Notes under the pieces: generated by a model
Databases searched by the model: none
What the model saw: the letters and a program-made list of their open reading frames with translations, nothing else
Told to the model about the DNA's origin: nothing
Translations under genes and position numbers: made by a program
DNA from: UBA4093 sp036676455
GTDB taxonomy: Bacteria > Cyanobacteriota > Sericytochromatia > S15B-MN24 > UBA4093
Length of the DNA: 20,950 bases
Assembly: GCA_036676455.1 (NCBI GenBank)
Contig: JAKFCW010000140.1
Span: forward strand, 1 to 20,950
Reading direction: 5' to 3'
Shown here: in pieces, positions 15,205 through 20,950 of the stretch
Layout of the letters: each line of letters starts with the position of its first letter
How positions within the stretch are numbered: position 1 is the first letter of the stretch

Positions 15205-16332
15205 ATGCCTCGCGCCGTCCTGGTGCTGCTCATCGTCATGCTAAGCGGCTGCGGACAGCTCTGGGGCGGAGTTTGCCTGCTACCGAGCAGTGAGGCGCTG
15301 CTCGTCATGCAGGACCTCGCGGCGGGGGAAGGCCGCAGCCAATTCAAGGCGATGACGCCTACCCCCCGACGCCAGACCATCAGTTACGCCGTGGACGGCC
15401 GGACCTACTGGGGAGATCTCTACCTGCCCGGAGTCGCGCCGGGGGCGGGCCTGGTAGTCGTCCCCGGCGCGGCGCGGGAGGGCAAGGACGATCCGCGCCT
15501 CATCGCCTTTGCCATCACCCTGAGCCGAGCACGCTTCGCCGTGCTGGTCCCCGACATGCAGGGCGTCCGAAACCTTCGCGTGCGCCCGGAGGATGCCCAG
15601 GAGGTGGCAGACGCCTTTCGCTATCTGGTCTCCCAGCCTCGGCTCGCGCCGGGGGGGAGGGCAGGGATGTCCGCCGTGAGCTACGCGGTGGGACCGGCCA
15701 TCCTGGCAGCCCTGCAGCCCGACCTCCGCGGGCAGGTCGATGCGATCCTGGCCATCGGCGGGTACTTCGATATCGTGAACGTGCTGACCTACGTGACCAC
15801 GGGACAGTTTCAGGAGCCCGACGGGACCTGGCACCTTCGCCCACCCAACCCCTACGGGAAATGGGTCTACGTCACGAGCAACCTGGATCAGCTCGAAGAT
15901 CCGCGGGATCGCCAGCTCCTCGAAACCATGGCCAGTCGGCGCATCGATGCCCCCGAAGCCCCCATCGACGACCTGGTCACGCAGCTGGGTCCCGAGGGTC
16001 AGACGGTTTACGCCTTTGTGACCGCGGCCACCCCCACCGAGGTCGCCGAGCGCTTCGAGCAGCTGCCTCCCGGGATCAAGGAGCGCATCGAAGGACTCGA
16101 CGCGTCGCGCCACGACCTCGCCCCGCTCTCCGCCAACTTGATCCTGGTTCACGGCAAGGGCGACCCGATCATCCCGTACACCGAAAGCATGCGGCTCGCC
16201 CGCGCCGCGCCTCACACCCAGCTTTACCTCGTGAACGCCCTCAGTCACGTGGATCTGAAGGGCCTCACGCTCAACGACATGCGTCACCTGGGCTGCGCAC
16301 TGGACTCCTTGCTCGCCATCCGCGCCCCATGA
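15205..16332 (+). CDS. Lipoprotein alpha/beta hydrolase
   Basis: The 375 residues start with a very short lipoprotein signal (lipobox LSGC, Cys16), so the enzyme should be anchored in a membrane and face out of the cytoplasm. The hydrolase core shows LVVVPGAAREGKDD near 83-96, a nucleophile-elbow candidate GMSAVSYA with Ser156, the acid residue in VHGKGDPIIPYTES (Asp320) and the histidine in NALSHVDLKG (His348). The elbow is GMSAV, not the strict GxSxG. A helical insertion of more than 100 residues between strand regions may form a lid. The gene starts one base after the acyltransferase gene, with GGAGAG six bases upstream, and overlaps the transporter gene by four bases. From context I infer a lipase, phospholipase or thioesterase; the substrate is unknown. 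Confidence 0.82.
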   Translation: MPRAVLVLLIVMLSGCGQLWGGVCLLPSSEALLVMQDLAAGEGRSQFKAMTPTPRRQTISYAVDGRTYWGDLYLPGVAPGAGLVVVPGAAREGKDDPRLIAFAITLSRARFAVLVPDMQGVRNLRVRPEDAQEVADAFRYLVSQPRLAPGGRAGMSAVSYAVGPAILAALQPDLRGQVDAILAIGGYFDIVNVLTYVTTGQFQEPDGTWHLRPPNPYGKWVYVTSNLDQLEDPRDRQLLETMASRRIDAPEAPIDDLVTQLGPEGQTVYAFVTAATPTEVAERFEQLPPGIKERIEGLDASRHDLAPLSANLILVHGKGDPIIPYTESMRLARAAPHTQLYLVNALSHVDLKGLTLNDMRHLGCALDSLLAIRAP

Positions 16333-17636
16333 AGCCCCTCTTCAGGCGGAAAGGCCCCTCAACACCCCTCAGGCGCCCGATTATCGGGTGGGCCATGTAC
16401 GACTTCGCCAACTCGAGCTACACCACGGTGGTCCTCACGGCCCTCTACAACGCCTACTTCGTCGGAGTCTTGGCCGCCGGCCTGGGCACCGGTCGCGCCA
16501 CCCTGCTCTGGACCCTGGCGCTGGCGCTCTCGAACGCGCTGGTCATCCTCACCGCGCCCGTGATCGGGGCGCTCGCCGATGCGCACGGCGCCAAGAAGCG
16601 CTTCCTCGCCGTCTCGACCGGAGCATGCGTCCTCGCGACCGCCCTTCTCGGACTGACGCAAAGCCTCCAATGGGCCATGGGGCTGATCGTCGCCTCGAAC
16701 CTGGCTTTCGCCACGGGCGAGAACCTGATCGCCGCCTTCCTCCCGGAAATCGCCCCGGAGGGCCAGATGGGCAGGGTCTCGGCCTTCGGGTGGTCCCTGG
16801 GATACATCGGAGGCATCACCGTGCTGGCGATTTGCCTGGCAACCATGCAGGCAGCCGGAAGGTTCGGGCTCGACGCGTCGCAGTCGGTAACACTCGTGAT
16901 GCTCGTGACTGCAATCTGCTACGGGCTCGCGGCATTGCCGACCTTCCTCTGGGTTCCCGAGGCGGACGTCCACCCCACCCCCTCGCGTCACAAGGGAGGC
17001 TGGTGGGCAGGGTTCGGGCGCCTGCAGGAGACCTGGAGGGTGCTCGGCGGCTTCCACGACCTCCGCTGGTTCCTGGGCGCTGCCCTCACCTACGCCTGCG
17101 GCTCCTTCACGGTCATCGTCCTGGCGGCGGTCTACGCCCGCGAAGTCTTCGGATTCGGCACCCAGGAAACCCTGGGGCTCATCCTGGCGCTGAGCCTGGC
17201 AGGGGCGGGCGGGGCCTTCGGCTTCGGGCAACTGCAGGATCGCTGGGGCTCGGTCCCGGCGCTTTCCCTCAGCCTTGTAGTCTGGGTCGCATCGCTCGCC
17301 GTGGCCTTCGTCGCCCAGAGCCGGCCTGCCTTCTGGCTTGCAGCCCTGGGAATGGGCGTCGCGCTGGGCGGAAGTCAAAGCGTGGGGCGGGCACTGCTGG
17401 GGCTGCTTGCCCCGAAAGGGCGGCTGGCTGAGTATTACGGGTTCTGGGGGATGACCCTGCGGCTGGCGGCACTCGTTGGGCCGGTGAGTTACGGGGCGAT
17501 CGCCGAGCTGACGGGTGGCAACCTGAGACTCGGGCTGCTTTCCACGGCCGCCTACTTCCTGGTGGGCCTGGGCCTGCTCACGCGGGTCGACGAACAGCGC
17601 GGAAGGGCACAGGCACTTCAGCTGGAAAAGCGCTGA
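16329..17636 (+). CDS. MFS transporter, UMF1/Atg22-like family
   Basis: The 435-residue inner-membrane protein has about twelve hydrophobic helices. The UMF1/Atg22-like signature is near the start: GWAMYDFANSSYTTVVLTALY at about 19-39 in total. The usual MFS loop after helix 2-3 reads GALADAHGAKKR. A long central loop with His/Pro/Ser (about 210-240) separates the halves, and the C-half repeats the motif as QLQDRWGSVPAL. Fungal Atg22 exports vacuolar amino acids; bacterial members are mostly uncharacterised. The ATG overlaps the hydrolase stop (ATGA), so synthesis is coupled to the two lipid enzymes upstream. By analogy with LplT next to Aas in enterobacteria I infer a lipid or lysolipid substrate, but LplT belongs to another MFS family. 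Confidence 0.88.
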   Translation: MKPLFRRKGPSTPLRRPIIGWAMYDFANSSYTTVVLTALYNAYFVGVLAAGLGTGRATLLWTLALALSNALVILTAPVIGALADAHGAKKRFLAVSTGACVLATALLGLTQSLQWAMGLIVASNLAFATGENLIAAFLPEIAPEGQMGRVSAFGWSLGYIGGITVLAICLATMQAAGRFGLDASQSVTLVMLVTAICYGLAALPTFLWVPEADVHPTPSRHKGGWWAGFGRLQETWRVLGGFHDLRWFLGAALTYACGSFTVIVLAAVYAREVFGFGTQETLGLILALSLAGAGGAFGFGQLQDRWGSVPALSLSLVVWVASLAVAFVAQSRPAFWLAALGMGVALGGSQSVGRALLGLLAPKGRLAEYYGFWGMTLRLAALVGPVSYGAIAELTGGNLRLGLLSTAAYFLVGLGLLTRVDEQRGRAQALQLEKR

Positions 17637-17803
17637 GCGAGCGGGTCCATGAGGCCTTCGTGAACACATCCCCGCCCCCGAGAGGCGGTCCGCCCGCATC
17701 GCCAAGGCTTTCCAGGTGATCATTTGCGAAGAAATCGTGAAGATCGGCTTGCTCGTGGAATAAGGAAGTAAGCAAGGGCTGAAAGTCCCGGGAGAACAGA
17801 GCC

Positions 17804-18031
17804 ATGAGCGATAGACAAGCCATCGAGGACGCCATGAACCAGTTTGCGCGCGCGCAGATTGCCCTCAACGCCAAGGTGCTGGCCGTCGAGCACCATGAGG
17901 ACTCTAACGTCTGGACCGGGGTGGCGGTGAGTTCCGTGGGCAACCGCAAGCTCGTCGCCCGCCAGCAAGCCAACGGCACGTGGCAGGTCTCGAAGTACCT
18001 GGGGTCGCTGCCAAGCCAAGGGAAGCCTTGA
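17804..18031 (+). CDS. Small conserved-looking protein of unknown function
   Basis: The gene would encode 75 residues. GGGAG lies nine bases before the ATG. The N-terminal half is an amphipathic helix (AIEDAMNQFARAQIALNAKVLAVEHH in two runs) followed by beta-like segments (TGVAVSSVGNRKLVARQQ, then GTWQVSKYLG). There is no signal peptide, cysteine or membrane helix. The 17637-17803 gap upstream contains CTTGCT...AGCAAG complementary arms (about 17738 and 17772) but no promoter I can support. A strong terminator follows at 18065. I cannot name a family. Confidence 0.6.
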   Translation: MSDRQAIEDAMNQFARAQIALNAKVLAVEHHEDSNVWTGVAVSSVGNRKLVARQQANGTWQVSKYLGSLPSQGKP

Positions 18032-18064
18032 GCCACCTCTCAGGCGCGTTCGAGCAGGAATGAA

Positions 18065-18104
18065 AAACGAGGAACCACGCAGAAAACCGCGTGATTCCTC
18101 GTTT
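18065..18104. terminator. Two-way terminator between the small gene and tRNA-Leu
   Basis: A 16-base stem (AAACGAGGAACCACGC, 18065-18080, with 18089-18104; one G-T wobble in the minus-strand RNA) closes an eight-base loop. On the minus strand the stem runs into TTTTTC, ideal for ending the tRNA transcript. On the plus strand the GTTTCA tail is weaker but usable for the gene at 17804. Confidence 0.85.
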
Positions 18105-18107
18105 CAG

Positions 18108-18189
18108 TGTCGGGCAAGGGACTTGAACCCATACTCCTTGCGGAACCAGATCCTAAGTCTGGCGCGTCTGCCAATTTCGCCAGCCCGAC
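18108..18189 (-). tRNA. tRNA-Leu (anticodon UAG)
   Basis: The minus strand folds as a type II tRNA. The acceptor stem is GTCGGGC (5') with GCCCGAC (3') and discriminator A at 18108. The D-arm region is GGCGAAATTGGCAGACGC. The anticodon stem CCAGA/TCTGG encloses CTTAGGA, giving anticodon TAG. A long variable arm (TCC-GCAA-GGA) is diagnostic for Leu/Ser, and the T-arm has the TTCAAGT loop. The T stem has a T-T mismatch at its second pair. CCA is not encoded (CTG follows), so a CCA-adding enzyme is required. Confidence 0.96.
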
Positions 18190-18199
18190 GTAAGTCCTC

Positions 18200-18228
18200 A
18201 TGATACCAGCCTGACGGGATCAAGACAA
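18200..18228 (-). promoter_or_regulatory. Promoter of tRNA-Leu
   Basis: On the minus strand TTGTCT (18223-18228) and TATCAT (18200-18205) are 17 bases apart, with TG one base before the hexamer (extended -10). Transcription would begin about four bases before the mature tRNA 5' end. Confidence 0.75.
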
Positions 18229-18320
18229 CGGGTAAGCGCCGGCCGAAACTCAAGAAAGTCGCGCGTGAGCGCGCGGATCCGGGGATGTCGGTGGTATGCT
18301 TGTTTACCCGTCTAGGGGCA

Positions 18321-18435
18321 GGCAGAACCTTTCCGCAAGGAATGGCGAGGCAAATCGGAAAAAAACCCTTGCATTTGTGCCTATTGTCCTAGTCTGCCCT
18401 CGCCAAGGGAGCTACCGTGGGGAGGGTCGTCCCAC
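18321..18435 (+). other. Structured leader region upstream of infA
   Basis: Between the tRNA promoter and infA (18229-18457) no gene is visible. The region holds several complementary pairs: GGCAGA (18321) with TCTGCC (18393), GCAAGG (18335) with CCTTGC (18367), TGGCGAG (18343) with CTCGCCA (18399), and GTGGG (18417) with CCCAC (18431). The first and third pairings cross, so they form either a pseudoknot or alternative states. A possible weak promoter (TTGCAT at 18369, TAGTCT 15 bases on) lies within, so which part is transcribed is uncertain. Confidence 0.4.
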
Positions 18436-18457
18436 TTATTCGTCGAAAGGGGTTCGC

Positions 18458-18676
18458 ATGAAGACCGATACCATCGAAATGGAAGGCACCGTCAAGGAAG
18501 CCCTGCCCAACACCATGTTCCGCGTCGAGCTGGACAACGGGCACACGGTGCTGGCGCACATCTCGGGCAAGATGCGCAAGCACTACATCAAGATCCTGAT
18601 GGGAGACAAGGTCCGGGTCGAGCTGAGCCCCTACGATCTGACCCGCGGCCGGATCACGTACCGGCACCGCAAGTAA
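18458..18676 (+). CDS. infA: Translation initiation factor IF-1
   Basis: IF-1 binds the 30S A site during initiation. The 72 residues are the standard length and form one S1-like OB fold: EMEGTVKEALPNTMFRVEL, then NGHTVLAHISGKMRKHYIKIL, GDKVRVELSPYDLTRGRITYR. These match IF-1 throughout. AAAGGGG lies five bases before the ATG. In most bacteria infA lies in the secY-rpmJ ribosomal protein cluster; here it stands alone between a tRNA and ftsY, with its own leader. Whether it is the only copy or an extra one cannot be seen from this window. Confidence 0.97.
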   Translation: MKTDTIEMEGTVKEALPNTMFRVELDNGHTVLAHISGKMRKHYIKILMGDKVRVELSPYDLTRGRITYRHRK

Positions 18677-18705
18677 GGGCAGACCCTCTACCGAGAGCCT
18701 GCCCT
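18676..18705. other. Stem-loop between convergent infA and ftsY
   Basis: AGGGCAG (18676-18682) pairs with CTGCCCT (18699-18705), with an inner CTCT/AGAG extension. It begins at the infA stop codon. No T-run follows on either strand, so it would be an mRNA 3' end stabiliser or a weak terminator. Confidence 0.45.
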
Positions 18706-18731
18706 GATGTGATCGTCGGGTGGGTGATGGG

Positions 18732-20138
18732 TTAGACGCTCTCTTCGCGAGCGAACAAGGCCTCGACAAAGACTTCGGGATCGAAGTCTTTGAGGTCATC
18801 CACCTTCTCCCCGAGCCCCACCACCTTGACGGGCAGGCCCAGCTGGGAGCGAATTCCGAAGACCACGCCGCCCTTGGCGGTGCCGTCCAGCTTGGTGAGG
18901 ATCACCCCGGTCAGCGGGGTGGCCTCGGTGAAGACCTCCGCCTGCCGCACGCCGTTCTGGCCCGTGGTGGCATCCAAGACGAGCAAGACCTCCAGCGGCA
19001 CGTCCGGGGCTTCCCGGTCGATGATCTTGCGGATCTTGCGCAGCTCCTCCATCAAGTTGGCCTTGTTGTGAAGGCGCCCCGCCGTGTCGATCAAGAGCAC
19101 GTCCACGTTGCGGGCCCGGCTGGCCTGCAAGGCGTCGAAGACCACCGCTGCGGCGTCTCCGCCTTCCTTGTGACGAATGATGTCCACCCCGGCGCGCTCC
19201 GCCCAGACCACCAGCTGATCGATCGCCGCCGCGCGGAACGTGTCCGCCGCCGCCACCAGGACCTTCTTGCCCTGGATCTGGAAGCGATTGGCGAGCTTGC
19301 CCAGGGTCGTCGTCTTGCCGACCCCGTTGACCCCCACCATCATGATGATGTTCAGCTGGCCCTCGCGTAGCGCGATCGGCGACTTCTCGCCGAGCTGGCC
19401 TGCCAGGTAGCTTTCGAGTGCTTCCGCCACGTTCTGAGGCGTCAGCTCGCCGGCCTTGTGCATCTTTCGCAGGTGCTGCAGGGCGCCGTCGGCGACGCCC
19501 ACGCCCATGTCGCTCTCGAGCAGCAGCTCTTCGAGCTCTTCGAGCGTCTCGTCGTCGATCTTGGTGAAGGTGGCCGTGAGCTTGCGGACCTGCTTGACGA
19601 AGCCCTCGCGGGTCTTCTCCAGGCCCTTGGTGATCGACTCCGAGTCGATGGTGAAGACCGGAGTGTTGAGCACTTCCCAGGTCTTCGCCCAGAAACCCTT
19701 CTTCTCCCCTTCGGGAGGAGGGGTCTCGGCTCCGACCGGGGCCACCGGAGGCTCGAGGCCTTCCGGTGCCGGCGAGGGAGGCTGCGCAGCTTCCGGAGGC
19801 AGCATGGCCTCGGGAATGGGGCCGAACTGAACCGCCGGAGCCGGCATCTCGGAAATGGCCGCCTGAGAGTCGATCGGTTCGCCTTCCGCGTCGCGCGGAA
19901 TCTCCGTAACCGGCTCGATGAAAGCCGGCTCGGGAGCCACGGGCTCGGGAGCCACGGGCTCGGGAGGCATAGCCTCGTGAACCGCAGCCTCAGGAGGCAT
20001 CGCCTCAGGAGGCGCAGGCTGCGGGAACAGGGGCGCCTCGGGGGCTGCCTGTTCAGCCTGCTCGATATCCTTGCCCTTGAGCCGGTCCAGCCAGCTCAGG
20101 CGAGGCTTCTCTTGGCTCTCCTCAGGCTTCTTCCACAT
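18732..20138 (-). CDS. ftsY: Signal recognition particle receptor FtsY
   Basis: FtsY is the membrane-associated GTPase that receives the SRP-ribosome complex for co-translational insertion. The 468 residues have a long acidic, proline-rich N-terminal region (about 25-145; PEPVA repeats near 59-71), then the N domain helices (about 147-255) and the G domain. GTPase motifs are complete: GVNGVGKTT (269-277), ADTFRAAA (299-305), DTAGR (351-355), TKLDG (415-419) and the closing GLGEKVDDL (441-449). The start ATG is two bases after the nusB stop, with no clear Shine-Dalgarno, so translation is probably coupled. The N-terminal extension resembles the acidic A domain that aids membrane contact, but its sequence is low in complexity. 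Confidence 0.97.
   Translation of the reverse strand: MWKKPEESQEKPRLSWLDRLKGKDIEQAEQAAPEAPLFPQPAPPEAMPPEAAVHEAMPPEPVAPEPVAPEPAFIEPVTEIPRDAEGEPIDSQAAISEMPAPAVQFGPIPEAMLPPEAAQPPSPAPEGLEPPVAPVGAETPPPEGEKKGFWAKTWEVLNTPVFTIDSESITKGLEKTREGFVKQVRKLTATFTKIDDETLEELEELLLESDMGVGVADGALQHLRKMHKAGELTPQNVAEALESYLAGQLGEKSPIALREGQLNIIMMVGVNGVGKTTTLGKLANRFQIQGKKVLVAAADTFRAAAIDQLVVWAERAGVDIIRHKEGGDAAAVVFDALQASRARNVDVLLIDTAGRLHNKANLMEELRKIRKIIDREAPDVPLEVLLVLDATTGQNGVRQAEVFTEATPLTGVILTKLDGTAKGGVVFGIRSQLGLPVKVVGLGEKVDDLKDFDPEVFVEALFAREESV
19926..19972 (-). repeat. 15-base tandem repeat inside ftsY
   Basis: Around 19926-19972 the unit GGCTCGGGAGCCACG recurs with a 15-base period (two full units and a partial third), encoding PEPVA/PEPVAPEP in the acidic N-terminal region of FtsY. 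The unit is in frame, so copy-number changes would not break the gene. Confidence 0.7.
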
Positions 20139-20140
20139 GA

Positions 20141-20911
20141 CTAGGATCTCAGCTCAGCGGCCTCGGGGGCGATCGCCGAGAGCACGCCGTTCACGAAGCG
20201 GCCCGACTCGTCGGTTCCGTACTTCTTGGCGAGCTCGACCGCCTCGTTGATGGCCACCTCGACCGGAACCGAGGGGTCGTACTTGAGCTCGGCCACGGCC
20301 AGGCGCAGCACGTCACGGTCCAGGCTCGCCATGCGCTCCACCTTCCAGTGGCGCGCCGCGCGCTCCAGGGTCGCGTCCACGTCCTTCTTGTGCTTGGTGT
20401 AGTGCTCCACCTTCGACAGCGCGAAGGCGCGCACATCCTCGGCGCCCGCCAGGGCCGCCATGGTGGGCCATTCAAGCGCCGAACCGATAAGCTCGGCGGC
20501 ATGCTGCAGCTCGTCCACCGCCGCCAGGGCGCGGGGCAGCGCCGTCTCGAGCAGGCCTTCGCGCAGCTCGATCATGGCGTCCTGCTCCTTGGCCCGCTTC
20601 CAGAACATCATGGCGGTCTTCTCGAGGGCCTTCTCGTCGACCTCCTCCGAGGACTGGCCCTTCTGGGCCGCCCGGATCATGTCGCGAAGCAGGGTAGGAC
20701 CGAACTCTTCCTCGTTGAGGCGCTCGATCTCGTCGCGCATCCGCGCCAGCGTCGCGCAGGAGGTCTCCAGCGTCTCGCGGGCCTCGCGCGCCAGCATGTC
20801 GGCAGCTCGCCCGAGCAGCTCTGCGGTCGAGGGACGCGCGTCCGCCGGCAGGGTCTCCAACTGGGAGAGGGTCAAAAGGGCCAGTTCTCTGGCCACACGA
20901 CGGGTATTCAC
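20141..20911 (-). CDS. nusB: Transcription antitermination factor NusB, long form
   Basis: NusB joins NusE (S10) at boxA RNA to support rRNA antitermination. The 256 residues are nearly twice the usual 130-140. The family's N-terminal helix is present (RRVARELALLTLSQLE, residues 4-19) and so is the C-terminal core: VERMASLDRDVLRLAVAELKY (191-211), VPVEVAINEAVELAKKYG (215-232), and SGRFVNGVLSAIA (236-248). Residues about 22-165 include a large charged helical insertion. Cyanobacterial NusB proteins are also enlarged and adjacent to ftsY, which supports a related lineage. The start is GTG at 20909-20911 with AGGAGG five bases upstream. ftsY follows after two bases. Confidence 0.9.
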   Translation of the reverse strand: MNTRRVARELALLTLSQLETLPADARPSTAELLGRAADMLAREARETLETSCATLARMRDEIERLNEEEFGPTLLRDMIRAAQKGQSSEEVDEKALEKTAMMFWKRAKEQDAMIELREGLLETALPRALAAVDELQHAAELIGSALEWPTMAALAGAEDVRAFALSKVEHYTKHKKDVDATLERAARHWKVERMASLDRDVLRLAVAELKYDPSVPVEVAINEAVELAKKYGTDESGRFVNGVLSAIAPEAAELRS

Positions 20912-20950
20912 ATCAGCCTCCTAGGATCCTGCGCTGGAGGAAGTTGGTGT
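20912..20950 (-). other. Window edge, possible 3' end of a gene upstream of nusB
   Basis: On the minus strand one frame reads TNFLQRRILGG and stops with TGA at 20913-20915; another reads to a TGA overlapping the nusB GTG. Either could be the end of a co-directional gene, and the nusB ribosome binding site would lie inside it. Thirty-nine bases are too few to decide. Confidence 0.25.

Noticed and set aside
17653..17763. Stop-bounded plus-strand frame containing ARIAKAFQVIICEEIVKIG, considered as a gene remnant
   Set aside because: It looks somewhat protein-like but has no upstream start codon or ribosome binding site, is only 36 codons long, and matches no family I know.
18321..18457. Possible 4.5S (SRP) RNA gene near ftsY
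   Set aside because: The conserved SRP RNA apical motif (GGAAGCAGCC type) is absent, and the pairings do not form one long hairpin.

Overview
The window is chromosomal, GC-rich and densely coded. It reads as ordinary core genome from a diderm bacterium: several predicted lipoproteins, one secreted protein with beta-barrel-like strands, and no phage, transposon or CRISPR signature. The nusB-ftsY pair with an oversized NusB, and a tRNA-Leu gene without an encoded CCA end, resemble Cyanobacteria and their non-photosynthetic sister lineages. A Sericytochromatia-like organism is my best guess, but this is inference from gene order and is not proven. Shine-Dalgarno sequences (GGAGG-like) are clear before most genes, and extended -10 elements of the form TGCTAnnAT recur.

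Layout. Positions 1-363 (minus) hold the start of ribosomal protein S1 behind its own promoter. Positions 483-3665 (minus) are an aromatic amino acid operon: DAHP synthase, TyrA and AroA. Positions 3807-5032 (plus) carry a VanZ-family membrane protein and a ComF-type phosphoribosyltransferase, closed by a two-way terminator and a REP-like double palindrome. Positions 5152-7828 (minus) hold a lipoprotein, a GltP/DctA-type symporter and an HxlR-family regulator. Positions 7970-12225 (plus) carry a zinc-ribbon membrane protein, a lytic transglycosylase paired with an M23 peptidase, a small cysteine-containing unknown, a lipoprotein with helix-hairpin-helix motifs, and a predicted outer-membrane protein. 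Positions 12327-17636 (plus) form a tight three-gene lipid operon. Positions 17804-18676 hold a small unknown gene, tRNA-Leu(UAG) on the minus strand, and infA. Positions 18732-20911 (minus) are nusB-ftsY.

The most interesting region is 12327-17636. A single 958-residue protein joins an acyl carrier domain, a fatty-acyl-AMP ligase-like domain, a predicted membrane segment and a PlsC-type acyltransferase. It is coupled to a lipoprotein alpha/beta hydrolase and a UMF1/Atg22-like MFS transporter. The set parallels, without being homologous in order or full composition to, the LplT-Aas lysophospholipid recycling pair of enterobacteria. I propose it as a self-contained lipid remodelling system: hydrolysis outside, transport across the inner membrane, and re-acylation by an enzyme that carries its own ACP.

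Other signals include a possible leaderless mRNA next to an operator-like palindrome shared with hxlR, 11-nt direct repeats resembling a PhoP box upstream of the murein hydrolases, and crossing complementary segments in the infA leader.
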